A stretch of 64,000 nt of DNA from Scatomonas sp963930955 (GCA_963930955.1 OZ006967.1:62001-126000), one strand, 5' to 3'; counted from the stretch's first letter, positions 1 through 8,759 are shown. The notes: generated by a model not told the origin, from the letters alone. Program-made: numbers and translations.

Positions 1-588
1 TCCATACAGTTCCCCGCTTCCCATAATCCCTGTGCTCTCCAGCATCTTCAGGGCCCGGCCGGAAGCGTTCAGCTCCACCGGCAGGGTCACCACCTGAAAC
101 AGCAGGGCGGCGCAGAACAAAATAATCCCTGCCAGCAAAAGAGGACGCATAGAAAAGATCAAACCGAAAAGAAACAAAGGCCAGGAAAGCTGAGAGCCAA
201 AGTTGGCCGCCGGCACCAGGGCACCCCGGATTTTCAGCGGCACATAGCCGATGGCATCCTGTATGGCGTGGCCGCATTCGTGGGCCGCCACTCCCACCGC
301 CGCCAGGGAAGTGCTTCCGTAGACAGAATCCGACAGCCGCAGCACCTTGGTTCTTGGATCATAGTGATCCGTCAGGCTGCCCCGGATGCGTTCCACCCGT
401 ACATCCCGGATCCCGGCACTGCGGAGAATGCGTTCCGCGGTCTCCGCCCCGGTAAGTCCGGATACGCTCCGCACCCGGCTGTATTTCTGGAACGTGCGGC
501 TCATATTCGCCTGCACCAGCAGGGAAATAACAAAGGCCAGGATCACCAGCAGATAGGTGCCGTCAATCCCCCAATAGTATAATGGCAT
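1..588 (-). CDS. Putative neutral zinc metallopeptidase (YugP-like), 3' end cut by window edge
   Basis: A membrane-bound zinc protease of the YugP type; the substrate is unknown. The first 196 residues are visible. There is a membrane segment near residues 11-27, the zinc site HECGH at 103-107, hydrophobic stretches at about 135-170 and a possible third ligand in VELN (Glu172). The family is usually about 225-230 residues, so roughly 30 are missing beyond position 1. The start ATG at 588 follows GGAGG. It is the last visible gene of the murE-priA-def-fmt cluster, a common arrangement in Clostridia. Family call is confident; function is not. Confidence 0.85.
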   Translation of the reverse strand, partial: MPLYYWGIDGTYLLVILAFVISLLVQANMSRTFQKYSRVRSVSGLTGAETAERILRSAGIRDVRVERIRGSLTDHYDPRTKVLRLSDSVYGSTSLAAVGVAAHECGHAIQDAIGYVPLKIRGALVPAANFGSQLSWPLFLFGLIFSMRPLLLAGIILFCAALLFQVVTLPVELNASGRALKMLESTGIMGSGELYG

Positions 589-625
589 ATTTTTTCCTCC
601 TTATGGCTGCCCGGGCGGTTTCCCT

Positions 626-1558
626 TTATCCCAGACGGGATCCCGGCTCTATGGGGTACCCCCGCAGAAAAGCGCCGGCATCCATCCGCTTCTTTCCCTC
701 CAGCTGTACCTCCAGGATCTTTAAAATGCCTTCCCCGGTCTGTACGCTGAAGCTGCTTCGGTCTACGGCAGCAACGGTTCCCGGGGCTTCTTTGCTGTTC
801 CCCTGGCAGACCATGCCCTTCCAGATTTTCAGGGTTTTCCCCTGACAGCGTGTATAAGCGCTGGGCCAGGGATTCAGCCCCCGTATTTTTCTCTCCAGTA
901 CTTCCGCGGATTCCTCCCAGTTCAGCAGGCCATCCTCCTTGCGGATCATGCGGGCGTAAGGGGTCGGGCTCTCTTCCGGCTGTTTTTCCGGCTGCAGGCT
1001 TCCCTCCTGGATTTTGGGAAGGGTTGTCTTCAGCAGCTCTGCCCCGGCCCGGCTCAGTTTATCGAACAGACTTCCGCCAGTCTCATCCGGGGCCAGAGGA
1101 ACTTCCGTCCTGGCCAGCATATCTCCGGTATCCAGACCGGCGTCCATCTGCATAATGGTCACGCCGGAAACCGGTTCTCCATCCAGAACCGCCCACTGAA
1201 TCGGGGCGGCGCCCCGGTATTTCGGCAGCAGAGACGCGTGGATGTTAATGCAGCCGTACCTTGGCAGCTCCAGCAGTGCCTGGGGAATGATCTGCCCGAA
1301 GGCGGATACCACGATCACATCCGGTCCCAGCTCCTGTACCTTCCGGATAAATTCTTCCTCCCGGACTCTTGCCGGCTGGTATACCGGCAGACCCAATTCC
1401 AGGGCCTTCGCTTTCACCGGCGACATCTGCTGCGCCTTTCCCCTGCCTTTTGGTTTATCCGGCTGGGTTACAACCCCCAGTATTTCATAGCCGGCTTCCG
1501 CCAGCGCTTCCAGAGCTCCCACGGAAAAATCCGGGGTGCCCATAAATATCACTTTCAT
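626..1558 (-). CDS. fmt: Methionyl-tRNA formyltransferase
   Basis: Transfers a formyl group from 10-formyl-tetrahydrofolate to Met-tRNA(fMet) for translation initiation in the cytoplasm. The 310-residue length is normal. The N-terminal formyltransferase domain carries the NIH motif (Asn105, His107) and the loop SLLPKYRGAAPIQWA (109-123), followed by GLDTGD with the catalytic Asp143. The C-terminal OB-fold tRNA-binding part occupies about 205-310. Its ATG overlaps the def stop by four bases, indicating translational coupling, and the pairing with deformylase is functionally expected. Confidence 0.97.
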   Translation of the reverse strand: MKVIFMGTPDFSVGALEALAEAGYEILGVVTQPDKPKGRGKAQQMSPVKAKALELGLPVYQPARVREEEFIRKVQELGPDVIVVSAFGQIIPQALLELPRYGCINIHASLLPKYRGAAPIQWAVLDGEPVSGVTIMQMDAGLDTGDMLARTEVPLAPDETGGSLFDKLSRAGAELLKTTLPKIQEGSLQPEKQPEESPTPYARMIRKEDGLLNWEESAEVLERKIRGLNPWPSAYTRCQGKTLKIWKGMVCQGNSKEAPGTVAAVDRSSFSVQTGEGILKILEVQLEGKKRMDAGAFLRGYPIEPGSRLG

Positions 1559-2040
1559 TCTTCCTCTTCATCCTCCTGGTAATCGTTGTCCCGCAGAGGG
1601 CCCTGCACATATTTTGTATACATAATGCCGTCCAGATGATCGCATTCGTGGCAGACGGCCCGGGCCAGCAGCCCCTCGGCCTCCAGCTCAAACGGCTTCA
1701 TATCCAGATCAAAGGCCCGCACCTTTACTTTCTCCGGTCTGGCCACCAGTCCGCTTTTTCCAGGAAGGCTCAGGCAGCCCTCGTAGGAGGTCACCTCCCC
1801 GGAGGTCTCCAGGATCTCTGGATTGATCAAAATATAAGGATGTTCCCCGTCCACATCGATCACCACCAGCCTTTTCAGGATTCCCACCTGGGGCGCCGCC
1901 AGACCCACTCCGTAGGCCTCATACATGGTCTCCAGCATATCCTCCGCCAGCTGGCGGATCCGAGGAGTCACCTCCTCAATGGGTCTGCAGGTTTTCTCCA
2001 GCACTTTGTCTCCCATGATCCGAATATTCCGTATCGCCAT
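1555..2040 (-). CDS. def: Peptide deformylase
   Basis: Removes the N-terminal formyl group from nascent proteins using a bound metal ion. All three family motifs are present: GVGLAAPQVG (44-53), EGCLSLP (87-93, metal ligand Cys89) and HECDH (131-135, two His ligands and the catalytic Glu). The 161 residues fit the shorter Gram-positive or type I forms. It lies 17 bp after priA and overlaps fmt, so priA-def-fmt probably forms one transcript. The C-terminus is acidic (QEDEEEE), a minor lineage feature. Confidence 0.97.
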   Translation of the reverse strand: MAIRNIRIMGDKVLEKTCRPIEEVTPRIRQLAEDMLETMYEAYGVGLAAPQVGILKRLVVIDVDGEHPYILINPEILETSGEVTSYEGCLSLPGKSGLVARPEKVKVRAFDLDMKPFELEAEGLLARAVCHECDHLDGIMYTKYVQGPLRDNDYQEDEEEE

Positions 2041-2057
2041 TTTTCTCTCTCCTTTAT

Positions 2058-4271
2058 TTATGCATTAAAATCATACTGTATATACACCGTTCTGAATCCG
2101 CTGTTCATCTCCACATACTGCTCCAGCCGTCTTCGTAGCCGGAACAATTCCCGTTTTTCCGGACTTTTCACGTAGATCACCTGCCGGTACAGATCCTGGA
2201 TCCTGGAAATCGTTTCCGGCGCAGGTCCGATCAGCCGGAGTTCTTTTCCCTGTCCGGCCCGGATCAGATATTTTCGTATATATTCCATAGCCCGGTCCAG
2301 CTGCTCCTGACTGCCGCAGGAACCGTGGACCGCCAGCAGGCTGCTGGCCGGCGGATATCCCATAAGCCTGCGGAATTCCAGTTCTTCCCGGCAGAACCCT
2401 CTGTAATCCTGCTCCACCGCCGCCCGGATACTGTAATGCTCCGGATGGTATGTCTGGATCAGAGCCTCTCCCGGCAGTTCTCCCCGGCCGGCACGCCCCA
2501 CCGCCTGCATCAGCAGCTGACAGGTCCGCTCCGGCGCCCGGTAGTCGCTGGCAAACAGCGAAACATCTGCCATTACCGCTCCCACCAGGGTTACTCTGGG
2601 AAAATCATGGCCCTTGACAATCATCTGGGTCCCGATGAGAATATCCGCTTCTCCGGCGGCAAAGGCCTGGAGGATCCGGTCATACCCTTCCTTTCCTTTG
2701 GTTGTATCTGCATCCATCCGCAGAACTCTGGCCTGGGGAAACAGTTTCCTTACAGTCTGCTCGATCTGCTGGGTTCCCGCCCGGAAGCCCCCGATATAGG
2801 GAGATCCGCAGGAAGGGCACTGCCGGACCTGCTCGGTACTGTATCCGCAGTAGTGGCAGACCAGCTTTCCGTTGCTGTGATACGTCAAAGACACATCACA
2901 GTGAGGACACTTGAGCACATGGCCGCAGGAACGGCAGGTCACAAATCCCGCATATCCTCTTCGGTTCAGAAAAAGCATGGACTGTTCTCCCGCCCGGAGC
3001 CGCCGCTCCAGGGCATCCTGGAGTTTTCTGCTGAAAATGGAGCGGTTTCCCGCCTTCAGTTCTTCCCGCATATCCACAGCCTCTACCCGGGGCATCCTGG
3101 CTTCTCCGTAGCGCTTCTGCAGCCGGAACAGGGCGTAAGCCCCCGTCTCACAGGCATCGTACGCATCCACAGAAGGGGTGGCGGAGCCCAGAATCACATG
3201 CGCCCCCTCCAGTCTCCCCCGCTCCGCCGCCGCTTCCCTGGCATGGTACCGGGGGGCAGACTCACTTTTATAGGAAGTTTCATGTTCCTCATCCACAATG
3301 ATCAGTCCCAGCCGCGGAAAGGGGGTAAACAGAGCAGAGCGGGGACCCACCACAATATCCGCCTCCTGCCGGCGGATCCGCTCCAGCTGCTGATACCGCT
3401 GGGCTTGGGTCATCCGGGAATGAAGCACCGCTACCTTCCCTCCGAAGCGCTGGTAAAACCGCCGGACCGTCTGCCAGGTCAGGGCAATTTCCGGAATCAG
3501 GACAATGGCCTGCCGCCCCTGTTCCAGAACCTTTCCGATCAGTTCCATATAGATCAGAGTTTTTCCGCTGCCCGTCACTCCCCAAAGCAGCGCCGGGCGA
3601 TCCTGCCCCTGCCATTCCCGCAGAATCGCCTCAAAGACCTCCTGCTGTGCCCCGGTCAGAGGCTGGGGCGGAAGCAATTCCATTTCCCCCGGCTCCTCCG
3701 CCGTCTGTTCTTCCTGACGGATAATTCCCAGCCTTATGAGATCCTTCAGAGTAGACGCCGGGATTTTCAGATCACCGGACACCTCCCGGCAGTCCAGGGA
3801 AGGCTCCTCCAGAAGCCGGTCCAGAAGACGGACCCTGGCCAGATAATGTTTTTTCTGAAATTCTTCCCGAAGCTTTTCCGCCTGTTCCCGCTCTGCGCAT
3901 AGAAGGATTCTGTGGGGACTTCTGGTCTTCCGCTTCTCCTTCACCGGCAGTACAGTCTTCAAAGCCTGGATCATGGTGGATCCATAGGTTTCCCGCATCC
4001 AGGCCGCAAGAGCGATCAGCCTGGTCTCTACTGTAACGCCCCCCTCCACCAGACCCTGTATTTCCTTTAACCTGGACGGTTCATACTTAGGGCTGGTTCC
4101 CAGCCCGATCACATACCCCTGGGTCTGGCGGTTCCCATTTCCAAAAGGGATCCATACCCGGCTTCCAAGCCGGATCTCCCCGGTTAAACCAGGCGGGATC
4201 CGGTACTGAAAGCTCCGATCCAGTTTCTCGTGGGATATATCTACCACTACATCCGCGTATCTTTCGTCCAT
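2058..4271 (-). CDS. priA: Primosomal protein N', replication restart helicase
   Basis: Superfamily 2 DNA helicase that reloads the replisome at stalled forks. In order: the N-terminal 3'-DNA-binding domain (about 1-110), winged-helix linker, Walker A GVTGSGKT (231-238), the DEEH box (327-330), a GSATPS helicase motif, and four zinc-binding Cys pairs between residues 446 and 488, followed by helicase lobe 2 with QMIVKGHDFP and GRAGR. The length of 737 is typical. It is 7 bp downstream of murE and upstream of def, matching a common Firmicute gene order. Confidence 0.97.
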   Translation of the reverse strand: MDERYADVVVDISHEKLDRSFQYRIPPGLTGEIRLGSRVWIPFGNGNRQTQGYVIGLGTSPKYEPSRLKEIQGLVEGGVTVETRLIALAAWMRETYGSTMIQALKTVLPVKEKRKTRSPHRILLCAEREQAEKLREEFQKKHYLARVRLLDRLLEEPSLDCREVSGDLKIPASTLKDLIRLGIIRQEEQTAEEPGEMELLPPQPLTGAQQEVFEAILREWQGQDRPALLWGVTGSGKTLIYMELIGKVLEQGRQAIVLIPEIALTWQTVRRFYQRFGGKVAVLHSRMTQAQRYQQLERIRRQEADIVVGPRSALFTPFPRLGLIIVDEEHETSYKSESAPRYHAREAAAERGRLEGAHVILGSATPSVDAYDACETGAYALFRLQKRYGEARMPRVEAVDMREELKAGNRSIFSRKLQDALERRLRAGEQSMLFLNRRGYAGFVTCRSCGHVLKCPHCDVSLTYHSNGKLVCHYCGYSTEQVRQCPSCGSPYIGGFRAGTQQIEQTVRKLFPQARVLRMDADTTKGKEGYDRILQAFAAGEADILIGTQMIVKGHDFPRVTLVGAVMADVSLFASDYRAPERTCQLLMQAVGRAGRGELPGEALIQTYHPEHYSIRAAVEQDYRGFCREELEFRRLMGYPPASSLLAVHGSCGSQEQLDRAMEYIRKYLIRAGQGKELRLIGPAPETISRIQDLYRQVIYVKSPEKRELFRLRRRLEQYVEMNSGFRTVYIQYDFNA

Positions 4272-4278
4272 ATTCTCC

Positions 4279-5751
4279 TCACCGCTTTGTCTCCTGCCTG
4301 GAAGCCAGTATTTCCCGGATCAAAACCCGCTCATCCATAGGATATCTGTGTCCCCGGATCAGCTGATAATCCTCGTGGCCCTTTCCTGCCAGAACAATAA
4401 TATCCCCCTGACGCCCATGGTCAATCACCCAGGCAATGGCTTCCTTCCGGTCCGGAATTTCCAGATAAGCCCCTTCTGTTCGGCGGATGCCCTGACGGAT
4501 ATCCCCGATGATGGCCTCCGGTTCCTCATCCCGGGGATTGTCTGAGGTGATAACCGTCAGATCCGCCAGTCGGCCGGAAACCTCCCCCATTTCAAAACGG
4601 CGGTTTCTGTCCCGGTTGCCTCCGCATCCAAACAGGCAGATCAGCCGGCCCGGCCGGTATTCCCGCAAAGCCTTCAGCAGGCTTTCCAGACTCATGGCAT
4701 TGTGGGCGTAATCAATAATAAGAATAAATTTTTCCGAGACAGGCACCACTTCCGTCCTGCCGCGGACGTTGACTCTCCTCAAAGCCTGGCGCATAGCCGC
4801 CTTGGTAACGCCCAGATGCCGGCAGACCCCTATGGCCGCCAGCGCGTTGGAAACCGAAAACCGGCCCGGCAAACCCAATTCTCCCTGAAATTCCAGACAT
4901 CCGCTGACATGAAAGGAGACGCCCAGACGGCCTTTCTCTCTCAGCAGCCGGATCTCCCTGCCCCGCAGTTCTGCCTGATCTGAAAATCCAAAGGTTTCCA
5001 GCAGGCAGGTATGACCCTCTGTAATCCGGGAGAAATGCCGGTCATCCCGGTTCACAATGCCCACCCGGCACTGGCGGAGGAGTTTTTTCTTACACTGCAG
5101 ATATTCTTCAAAACTCTCATGCTCTCCGGGGGCAATGTGATCCGCCTCAAGATTCGTAAAAACTCCGTAATCAAACAGAATGCCCTCCACCCGGCTCTGT
5201 TTCAGAGCCTGGGAAGAGACCTCCATAACTGCGCAGCGCAGCCCCGCCTCTGCCATCTCCGCCAGATATTTCTGCACCAGATAGGACTCCGGCGTTGTAT
5301 TTTCCGAGGAAAACTCCCTTTTTCCGGTTATGCAGATAACCGTACCCAGGATCCCCGTTCTGTATCCCGCCTGTTCCAGAATTTCCCGGATCATCCAGGC
5401 GGTGGTGGTTTTTCCTTTTGTTCCTGTCACTCCGATGGTAATCAGCCGCCTGGCAGGGTAGCCAAACCAGGCTGCGGAGATCAGCGCCAGCGCCCTGCGG
5501 GCGTCCTCCACACAGATCAGAGTTACTTTTCCCGGTACCTTCACAGGCTCCTCCGACACCAGCGCGGCAGCTCCCCTGGCGGCAGCTTCCTGCGCGTAGG
5601 CGCTTCCGTCTCTTATGGTTCCCCGGATGCAAACAAAAAGAGAGCCCGGTTCCACTTTTCTGGAATCATAGGCCACCCCCTGAATCTCCACATCCGTACT
5701 TCCACTCCTGCACGTATACTGTAAATCCTCAAGCAGTGATGATAACAGCAT
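4279..5751 (-). CDS. murE: UDP-N-acetylmuramoyl-tripeptide synthetase, meso-DAP type
   Basis: Cytoplasmic ligase adding the third amino acid to the peptidoglycan stem peptide. The ATP loop GVTGTKGKTTT lies at 107-117 and the Mur ligase central and C-terminal domains follow over 490 residues. The substrate-selecting motif reads DNPRDEEP (404-411). DNPR is the signature of enzymes adding meso-diaminopimelate rather than lysine, so the cell wall is predicted to be DAP-type. It is first in the cluster, with its own promoter at 5784-5812 and an AAGGAG ribosome site. Confidence 0.96.
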   Translation of the reverse strand: MLLSSLLEDLQYTCRSGSTDVEIQGVAYDSRKVEPGSLFVCIRGTIRDGSAYAQEAAARGAAALVSEEPVKVPGKVTLICVEDARRALALISAAWFGYPARRLITIGVTGTKGKTTTAWMIREILEQAGYRTGILGTVICITGKREFSSENTTPESYLVQKYLAEMAEAGLRCAVMEVSSQALKQSRVEGILFDYGVFTNLEADHIAPGEHESFEEYLQCKKKLLRQCRVGIVNRDDRHFSRITEGHTCLLETFGFSDQAELRGREIRLLREKGRLGVSFHVSGCLEFQGELGLPGRFSVSNALAAIGVCRHLGVTKAAMRQALRRVNVRGRTEVVPVSEKFILIIDYAHNAMSLESLLKALREYRPGRLICLFGCGGNRDRNRRFEMGEVSGRLADLTVITSDNPRDEEPEAIIGDIRQGIRRTEGAYLEIPDRKEAIAWVIDHGRQGDIIVLAGKGHEDYQLIRGHRYPMDERVLIREILASRQETKR

Positions 5752-5783
5752 AGACTACTCCTTTATGATACCGTGCAAGTATT

Positions 5784-5812
5784 AGCATACCATACCAGAA
5801 GGCAGTTTTCAA
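5784..5812 (-). promoter_or_regulatory. Likely sigma-A promoter for murE cluster
   Basis: On the minus strand a TTGAAA -35 box (5807-5812) and a TATGCT -10 box (5784-5789) are separated by exactly 17 bp. They lie about 33 bp upstream of the murE start. No competing promoter is seen closer to murE. Confidence 0.6.
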
Positions 5813-5953
5813 CGCAGGATAGCGCTTTCCCTCCTTTAATTTTTCTTAAGAAATTTCAAAATTCTTTCAGAATCCCGACACACTTTGAACACAGATCTTT
5901 CTTATAATAGATCTCGGATAGTTGATTAACCACTCACTATCTCCCCCCTCATT

Positions 5954-6008
5954 AAAAGAAAGCTGCCGCTTCGGCGATTGAAAGATCGCGGAGCGGCAGC
6001 TTTCTTTT
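5954..6008. terminator. Strong bidirectional hairpin in the murE-arcC divergent gap
   Basis: The 359-bp gap between divergent murE and arcC holds a long hairpin with 17-bp arms beginning AAAAGAAAGCTGCCGCT and an inner GCGAT/ATCGC stem. It ends in a T-rich stretch on both strands. Neither flanking gene is transcribed toward it, so it must end something else. A TATAAT box at 5903-5908 flanked by two AGATCT palindromes makes a short untranslated RNA (about 5915-6008, + strand) conceivable, but no good -35 box is visible. A second small hairpin, CCGGCAG/CTGCCGG, lies at 6020-6040. Confidence 0.6.
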
Positions 6009-6042
6009 GCTGCGCAAAACCGGCAGGGACCGGCTGCCGGGC

Positions 6043-6071
6043 TTGCTTTTTCCCTTCTGAGAACTTATAAT
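6043..6071 (+). promoter_or_regulatory. Likely promoter of carbamate kinase gene
   Basis: A TTGCTT -35 box (6043-6048) and a perfect TATAAT -10 box (6066-6071) with a 17-bp spacer lie just upstream of the arcC start. Confidence 0.6.
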
Positions 6072-6110
6072 GAAATGTATCAAATATTACGGAACGAGAG
6101 GAATATTTCC

Positions 6111-7037
6111 ATGCAGAAAAAAAAGATCGTTGTAGCCCTGGGACATCGGGCTTTAGGCAATACCCTTCCGGAACAGAAGTCCGCTGCCCAGCGTACAGCC
6201 CGGGCTCTGGCGGATCTGGTGGAGGCCGGGGCCAACATGGTGATCACACACAGCAACGCCCCTCAGGTTGGCATGATCCATACGGCCATGAATGAATTTC
6301 AGAAAGTACACAGAGACTACACGGCGGCGCCTATGTCCGTCTGCTCGGCCATGAGCCAGGGCTATATCGGATACGACATTCAGAACTCCCTGCGGGCAGA
6401 ACTGCTGCGGAGAGGCATTTACAAAACAGTTGCCACCATCCTCACCCAGGTAACTGTGGATCCTTACGATGAGGCTTTCCATCAGCCTTCCAAAGTAATC
6501 GGACGGATCCTGAACAGGGAAGAAGCCGATGCTGAGGAAGCCAAAGGAAATTACGTCACACCGGTAGAGGGAGGCTGGCGGCGGATCGTAGCCGCCCCGA
6601 AACCCACAGATATCATTGAACTGGATGCCATTCAGCTGATGCTGGACGCCGGCCATATTGTTATTGCCGGAGGAGGCGGCGGTATTCCGGTTCTGGAACA
6701 GGGGGAGGTACTCAAGGGAGCCAGCGCGGTTATCGAGAAAGATCTCCTCAGCGGACTTCTGGCAGAAGAACTTCACGCAGACGAATTAATGATCCTCACC
6801 AGCGTAGAACACGTCTCTCTCTCCTACCAGAGCGGAGATCCTACCCCTCTGGGAAAACTTACGGTGGAAGAGGCTGAAAAATACATGGAGGAAGGCCAGT
6901 TCGAGCAGGGAACCATGCTTCCCAAAATCGAAGCTTCCGTATCTTTCCTGAAAAAAGGCGGTAAACGGGCCGTTATCACTTCCATCGATAAAGCCAGAGA
7001 AGGCTACCTGGGACGCACCGGCACTATTATTCAGTAA
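6111..7037 (+). CDS. arcC: Carbamate kinase
   Basis: Catalyses ATP formation from carbamoyl phosphate and ADP, usually the last step of arginine, agmatine or allantoin breakdown. The 308-residue amino-acid-kinase fold shows ALGHRALGN near the N-terminus (usually GGNALG), THSNAPQVG, the glycine-rich IAGGGGGIPV and the C-terminal GKRAVITS. The ATG at 6111 is preferred over an upstream in-frame ATG because a GAGAGG site precedes it at correct spacing and the family starts here. No arginine deiminase or transcarbamylase gene adjoins it, so its carbamoyl-phosphate source is not visible. Confidence 0.93.
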   Translation: MQKKKIVVALGHRALGNTLPEQKSAAQRTARALADLVEAGANMVITHSNAPQVGMIHTAMNEFQKVHRDYTAAPMSVCSAMSQGYIGYDIQNSLRAELLRRGIYKTVATILTQVTVDPYDEAFHQPSKVIGRILNREEADAEEAKGNYVTPVEGGWRRIVAAPKPTDIIELDAIQLMLDAGHIVIAGGGGGIPVLEQGEVLKGASAVIEKDLLSGLLAEELHADELMILTSVEHVSLSYQSGDPTPLGKLTVEEAEKYMEEGQFEQGTMLPKIEASVSFLKKGGKRAVITSIDKAREGYLGRTGTIIQ

Positions 7038-7161
7038 AAGAAAACAAGCCCCTTTTGTCTAATACCGTCTAATTCTTTCTTTTTTTCAAAATTATTTAGA
7101 AATTTTATTATAATCTGTAAAAAAAGAGGAGGAGGTTACGGAACATGGGGCAAAAGAATTA

Positions 7162-7467
7162 TTGTGCAGATCCGGCTTTTCCAGACGGTACCAGGGCTTC
7201 CAGTATCTTGCCCTCTGTGTGGAGCTGGCGGCAGAGGATGACAGCCGGCTCTGCGCGCTGGTCAAGGAAATTTACGGTCCGGTAGCCGAAAAATACCAGG
7301 TTCCTTACCGAAGCATCGAAAGGGACATCCGGACCGCCAGAGATCATGCCTGGAAGAACGGCGGAAAAGCATTTCTGGAAGCGATCCGGGGCGGCACATT
7401 CTGCAGTCTTCCCACAGTGGGAGAACTTATTGAACTGCTGGCCCGACACCTGTCGGAAGCCTCTTAG
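7162..7467 (+). CDS. Stand-alone Spo0A C-terminal-like DNA-binding domain; start region looks frameshifted
   Basis: About 100 residues that resemble the effector domain of the sporulation regulator Spo0A: a GFQYL segment (GYQYL in Spo0A), then a helical run with YGPVAEKYQVPYRSIERDIR and ARDHAWKNGG. There is no receiver domain. The only in-frame start is TTG at 7162, with a weak ribosome site. A perfect AGGAGGAGG plus ATG exists at 7127-7147, but it reads another frame that stops after 46 codons. Adding one G to the GGGG run at 7147-7150 would join that ATG to the domain. So this is a sequencing error, a pseudogene or recoding. Confidence 0.65.
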   Translation: MCRSGFSRRYQGFQYLALCVELAAEDDSRLCALVKEIYGPVAEKYQVPYRSIERDIRTARDHAWKNGGKAFLEAIRGGTFCSLPTVGELIELLARHLSEAS

Positions 7468-7496
7468 CTGCAGGAGGCTGTCGGATGAAAGACAAA

Positions 7497-7537
7497 CCGG
7501 GTTTAAGAGATTTCTCTTAAGCCCGGCATCTTTTTTT
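7497..7537 (+). terminator. Rho-independent terminator
   Basis: A 14-bp stem (CCGGGTTTAAGAGA with TCTCTTAAGCCCGG, one mismatch) and a TTTC loop are followed by a run of seven T. It follows the Spo0A-C-like gene and faces the convergent holin gene. Confidence 0.85.
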
Positions 7538-7609
7538 CTCAAACAGGCATTTGCCTGGCAACTGCCAGCGATCCAGAACGATACTTTTACGGCAGTTCCT
7601 GCCAGCTGC

Positions 7610-7903
7610 TCATTTCTCTTCTTTTCCGCCCCCGGCCCGGCGCAGGGCCCAGACTGTCAGTCCGGCCACCAGCACTCCCTGCACCAGGGCAGTAAACAGG
7701 GCAGTTGCCACTTCCTGTACCGTACACAGACAGGAAGTCCCCGCTACCCAGATACTGCTGAAGACAATCCCGATCATTCCCAAAACCAATGGAAAATACT
7801 TTTCATCCACTCTTTCGGTTCTGCGTATCCCCCTGCCCAGGAAATATAACACAGGGATCAGGATCAGAAGTTCCGGCTTTACATACTGCAAGATCTGTTC
7901 CAC
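7610..7903 (-). CDS. Small holin-like membrane protein (Hol44 / holin superfamily V type)
   Basis: A 97-residue protein with predicted membrane helices near residues 9-24 and 34-50 and a third near 62-82. The N-terminal pattern QYVKPELLILIPVLYFLG and the following DEKYFPLVLGMIGIVFSSIW are characteristic of phage holins of the Hol44 type. GTG at 7903 is chosen because AGGAGG sits 8 bp upstream; ATG at 7909 lies only two bases from it. No endolysin or phage gene adjoins. The 3' part of the MBL-fold gene overlaps it in another frame, so an insertion has probably put this gene in a new context. Alternative: a domesticated holin with a sporulation or lysis role. Confidence 0.7.
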   Translation of the reverse strand: MEQILQYVKPELLILIPVLYFLGRGIRRTERVDEKYFPLVLGMIGIVFSSIWVAGTSCLCTVQEVATALFTALVQGVLVAGLTVWALRRAGGGKEEK

Positions 7904-8759
7904 TTTCATTTCCTCCTGCCATATCATATGCAGGCAGGGTCTCGGCGGTCATAGATATCTTTCCTAAAACAGGTCTTGTTTTTATTATTTCCAACAGACC
8001 GCTCTCATGGGTCAGCAAAATGTGCTCCAGATCTACCGCTCTGTTCTTCACTCTTTCCAGGCTTCTCCAGGTTTCCAAAATGTTATAAAATCTTCCCGGA
8101 GGTGTAATGTCATAATGCAGCTCCGGAATGGGCTTGAAATTTTCCAGCCGAAAAGCACAGTCTCCTCCTATAATATACTTGCCTGTTTCTGTCCGAACCT
8201 CCACAGACATGTGTCCCGGGGAATGACCTGGTGTTTCAAATACGCAGATCCCGTCAAAAATCTCCATTTCTCCATAACACTTCTGAAACTTTATATTAGC
8301 AAAGGAACTGATAATATTAAGTTCCGGCGCTTCATAAGATTTGTAATATAATGGGATCGGATGCTCTGCAAATTCCAATTCTTTTTCATTAACATAAAAT
8401 ACGGCATTTTTAAAATGATCCAGGTACGATGCATGATCCCAGTGCAAATGAGTCAAAATAACCGTATCAATTTCCTGTTCCGAAATTCCGATGGATGCTA
8501 ACTGTTCAAAAATAGCCTGGCCCTTTTCCTGATGCGACCCCGGATGGTGGTATTTATTTGCCCTCTCCGAATCACACATCCCTGTATCTACCAGGATTTT
8601 TTTTCCGTTCCCTTCTACCAGAAATGCAAATACCGGGAAATCCTCCCTCTGGTTTTTTAATTCTTTGTGAAAACCATGTGTAGAGGGATGATAATGGTAC
8701 TGCATCGGGTTATTAGCTACAAATCCCGTATTAATCGGACGAATGTTATAGTAAATCAT
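7803..8759 (-). CDS. Metallo-beta-lactamase-fold hydrolase (AHL-lactonase-like), possibly read-through C-terminus
   Basis: A cytoplasmic dinuclear-zinc hydrolase. The motif HLHWDH (His104, His106, Asp108, His109) and the later ETPGHSPGH and GGDCAF segments are typical of the lactonase branch. The 318 residues exceed the usual 250-280. About 40 C-terminal residues, from roughly 279 on, are encoded by GC-rich DNA that also contains the 5' part of the holin gene and look unlike the family. The ATG overlaps the upstream permease stop by four bases (ATGA), so it is the last gene of the ABC operon. A lactonase acting on the imported compound is an inference. Confidence 0.8.
   Translation of the reverse strand: MIYYNIRPINTGFVANNPMQYHYHPSTHGFHKELKNQREDFPVFAFLVEGNGKKILVDTGMCDSERANKYHHPGSHQEKGQAIFEQLASIGISEQEIDTVILTHLHWDHASYLDHFKNAVFYVNEKELEFAEHPIPLYYKSYEAPELNIISSFANIKFQKCYGEMEIFDGICVFETPGHSPGHMSVEVRTETGKYIIGGDCAFRLENFKPIPELHYDITPPGRFYNILETWRSLERVKNRAVDLEHILLTHESGLLEIIKTRPVLGKISMTAETLPAYDMAGGNESGTDLAVCKAGTSDPDPCVIFPGQGDTQNRKSG

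Noticed and set aside
2325..3902. 525-codon open frame opposite priA
   Set aside because: priA motifs on the other strand are complete; the frame has no ribosome site or motif.
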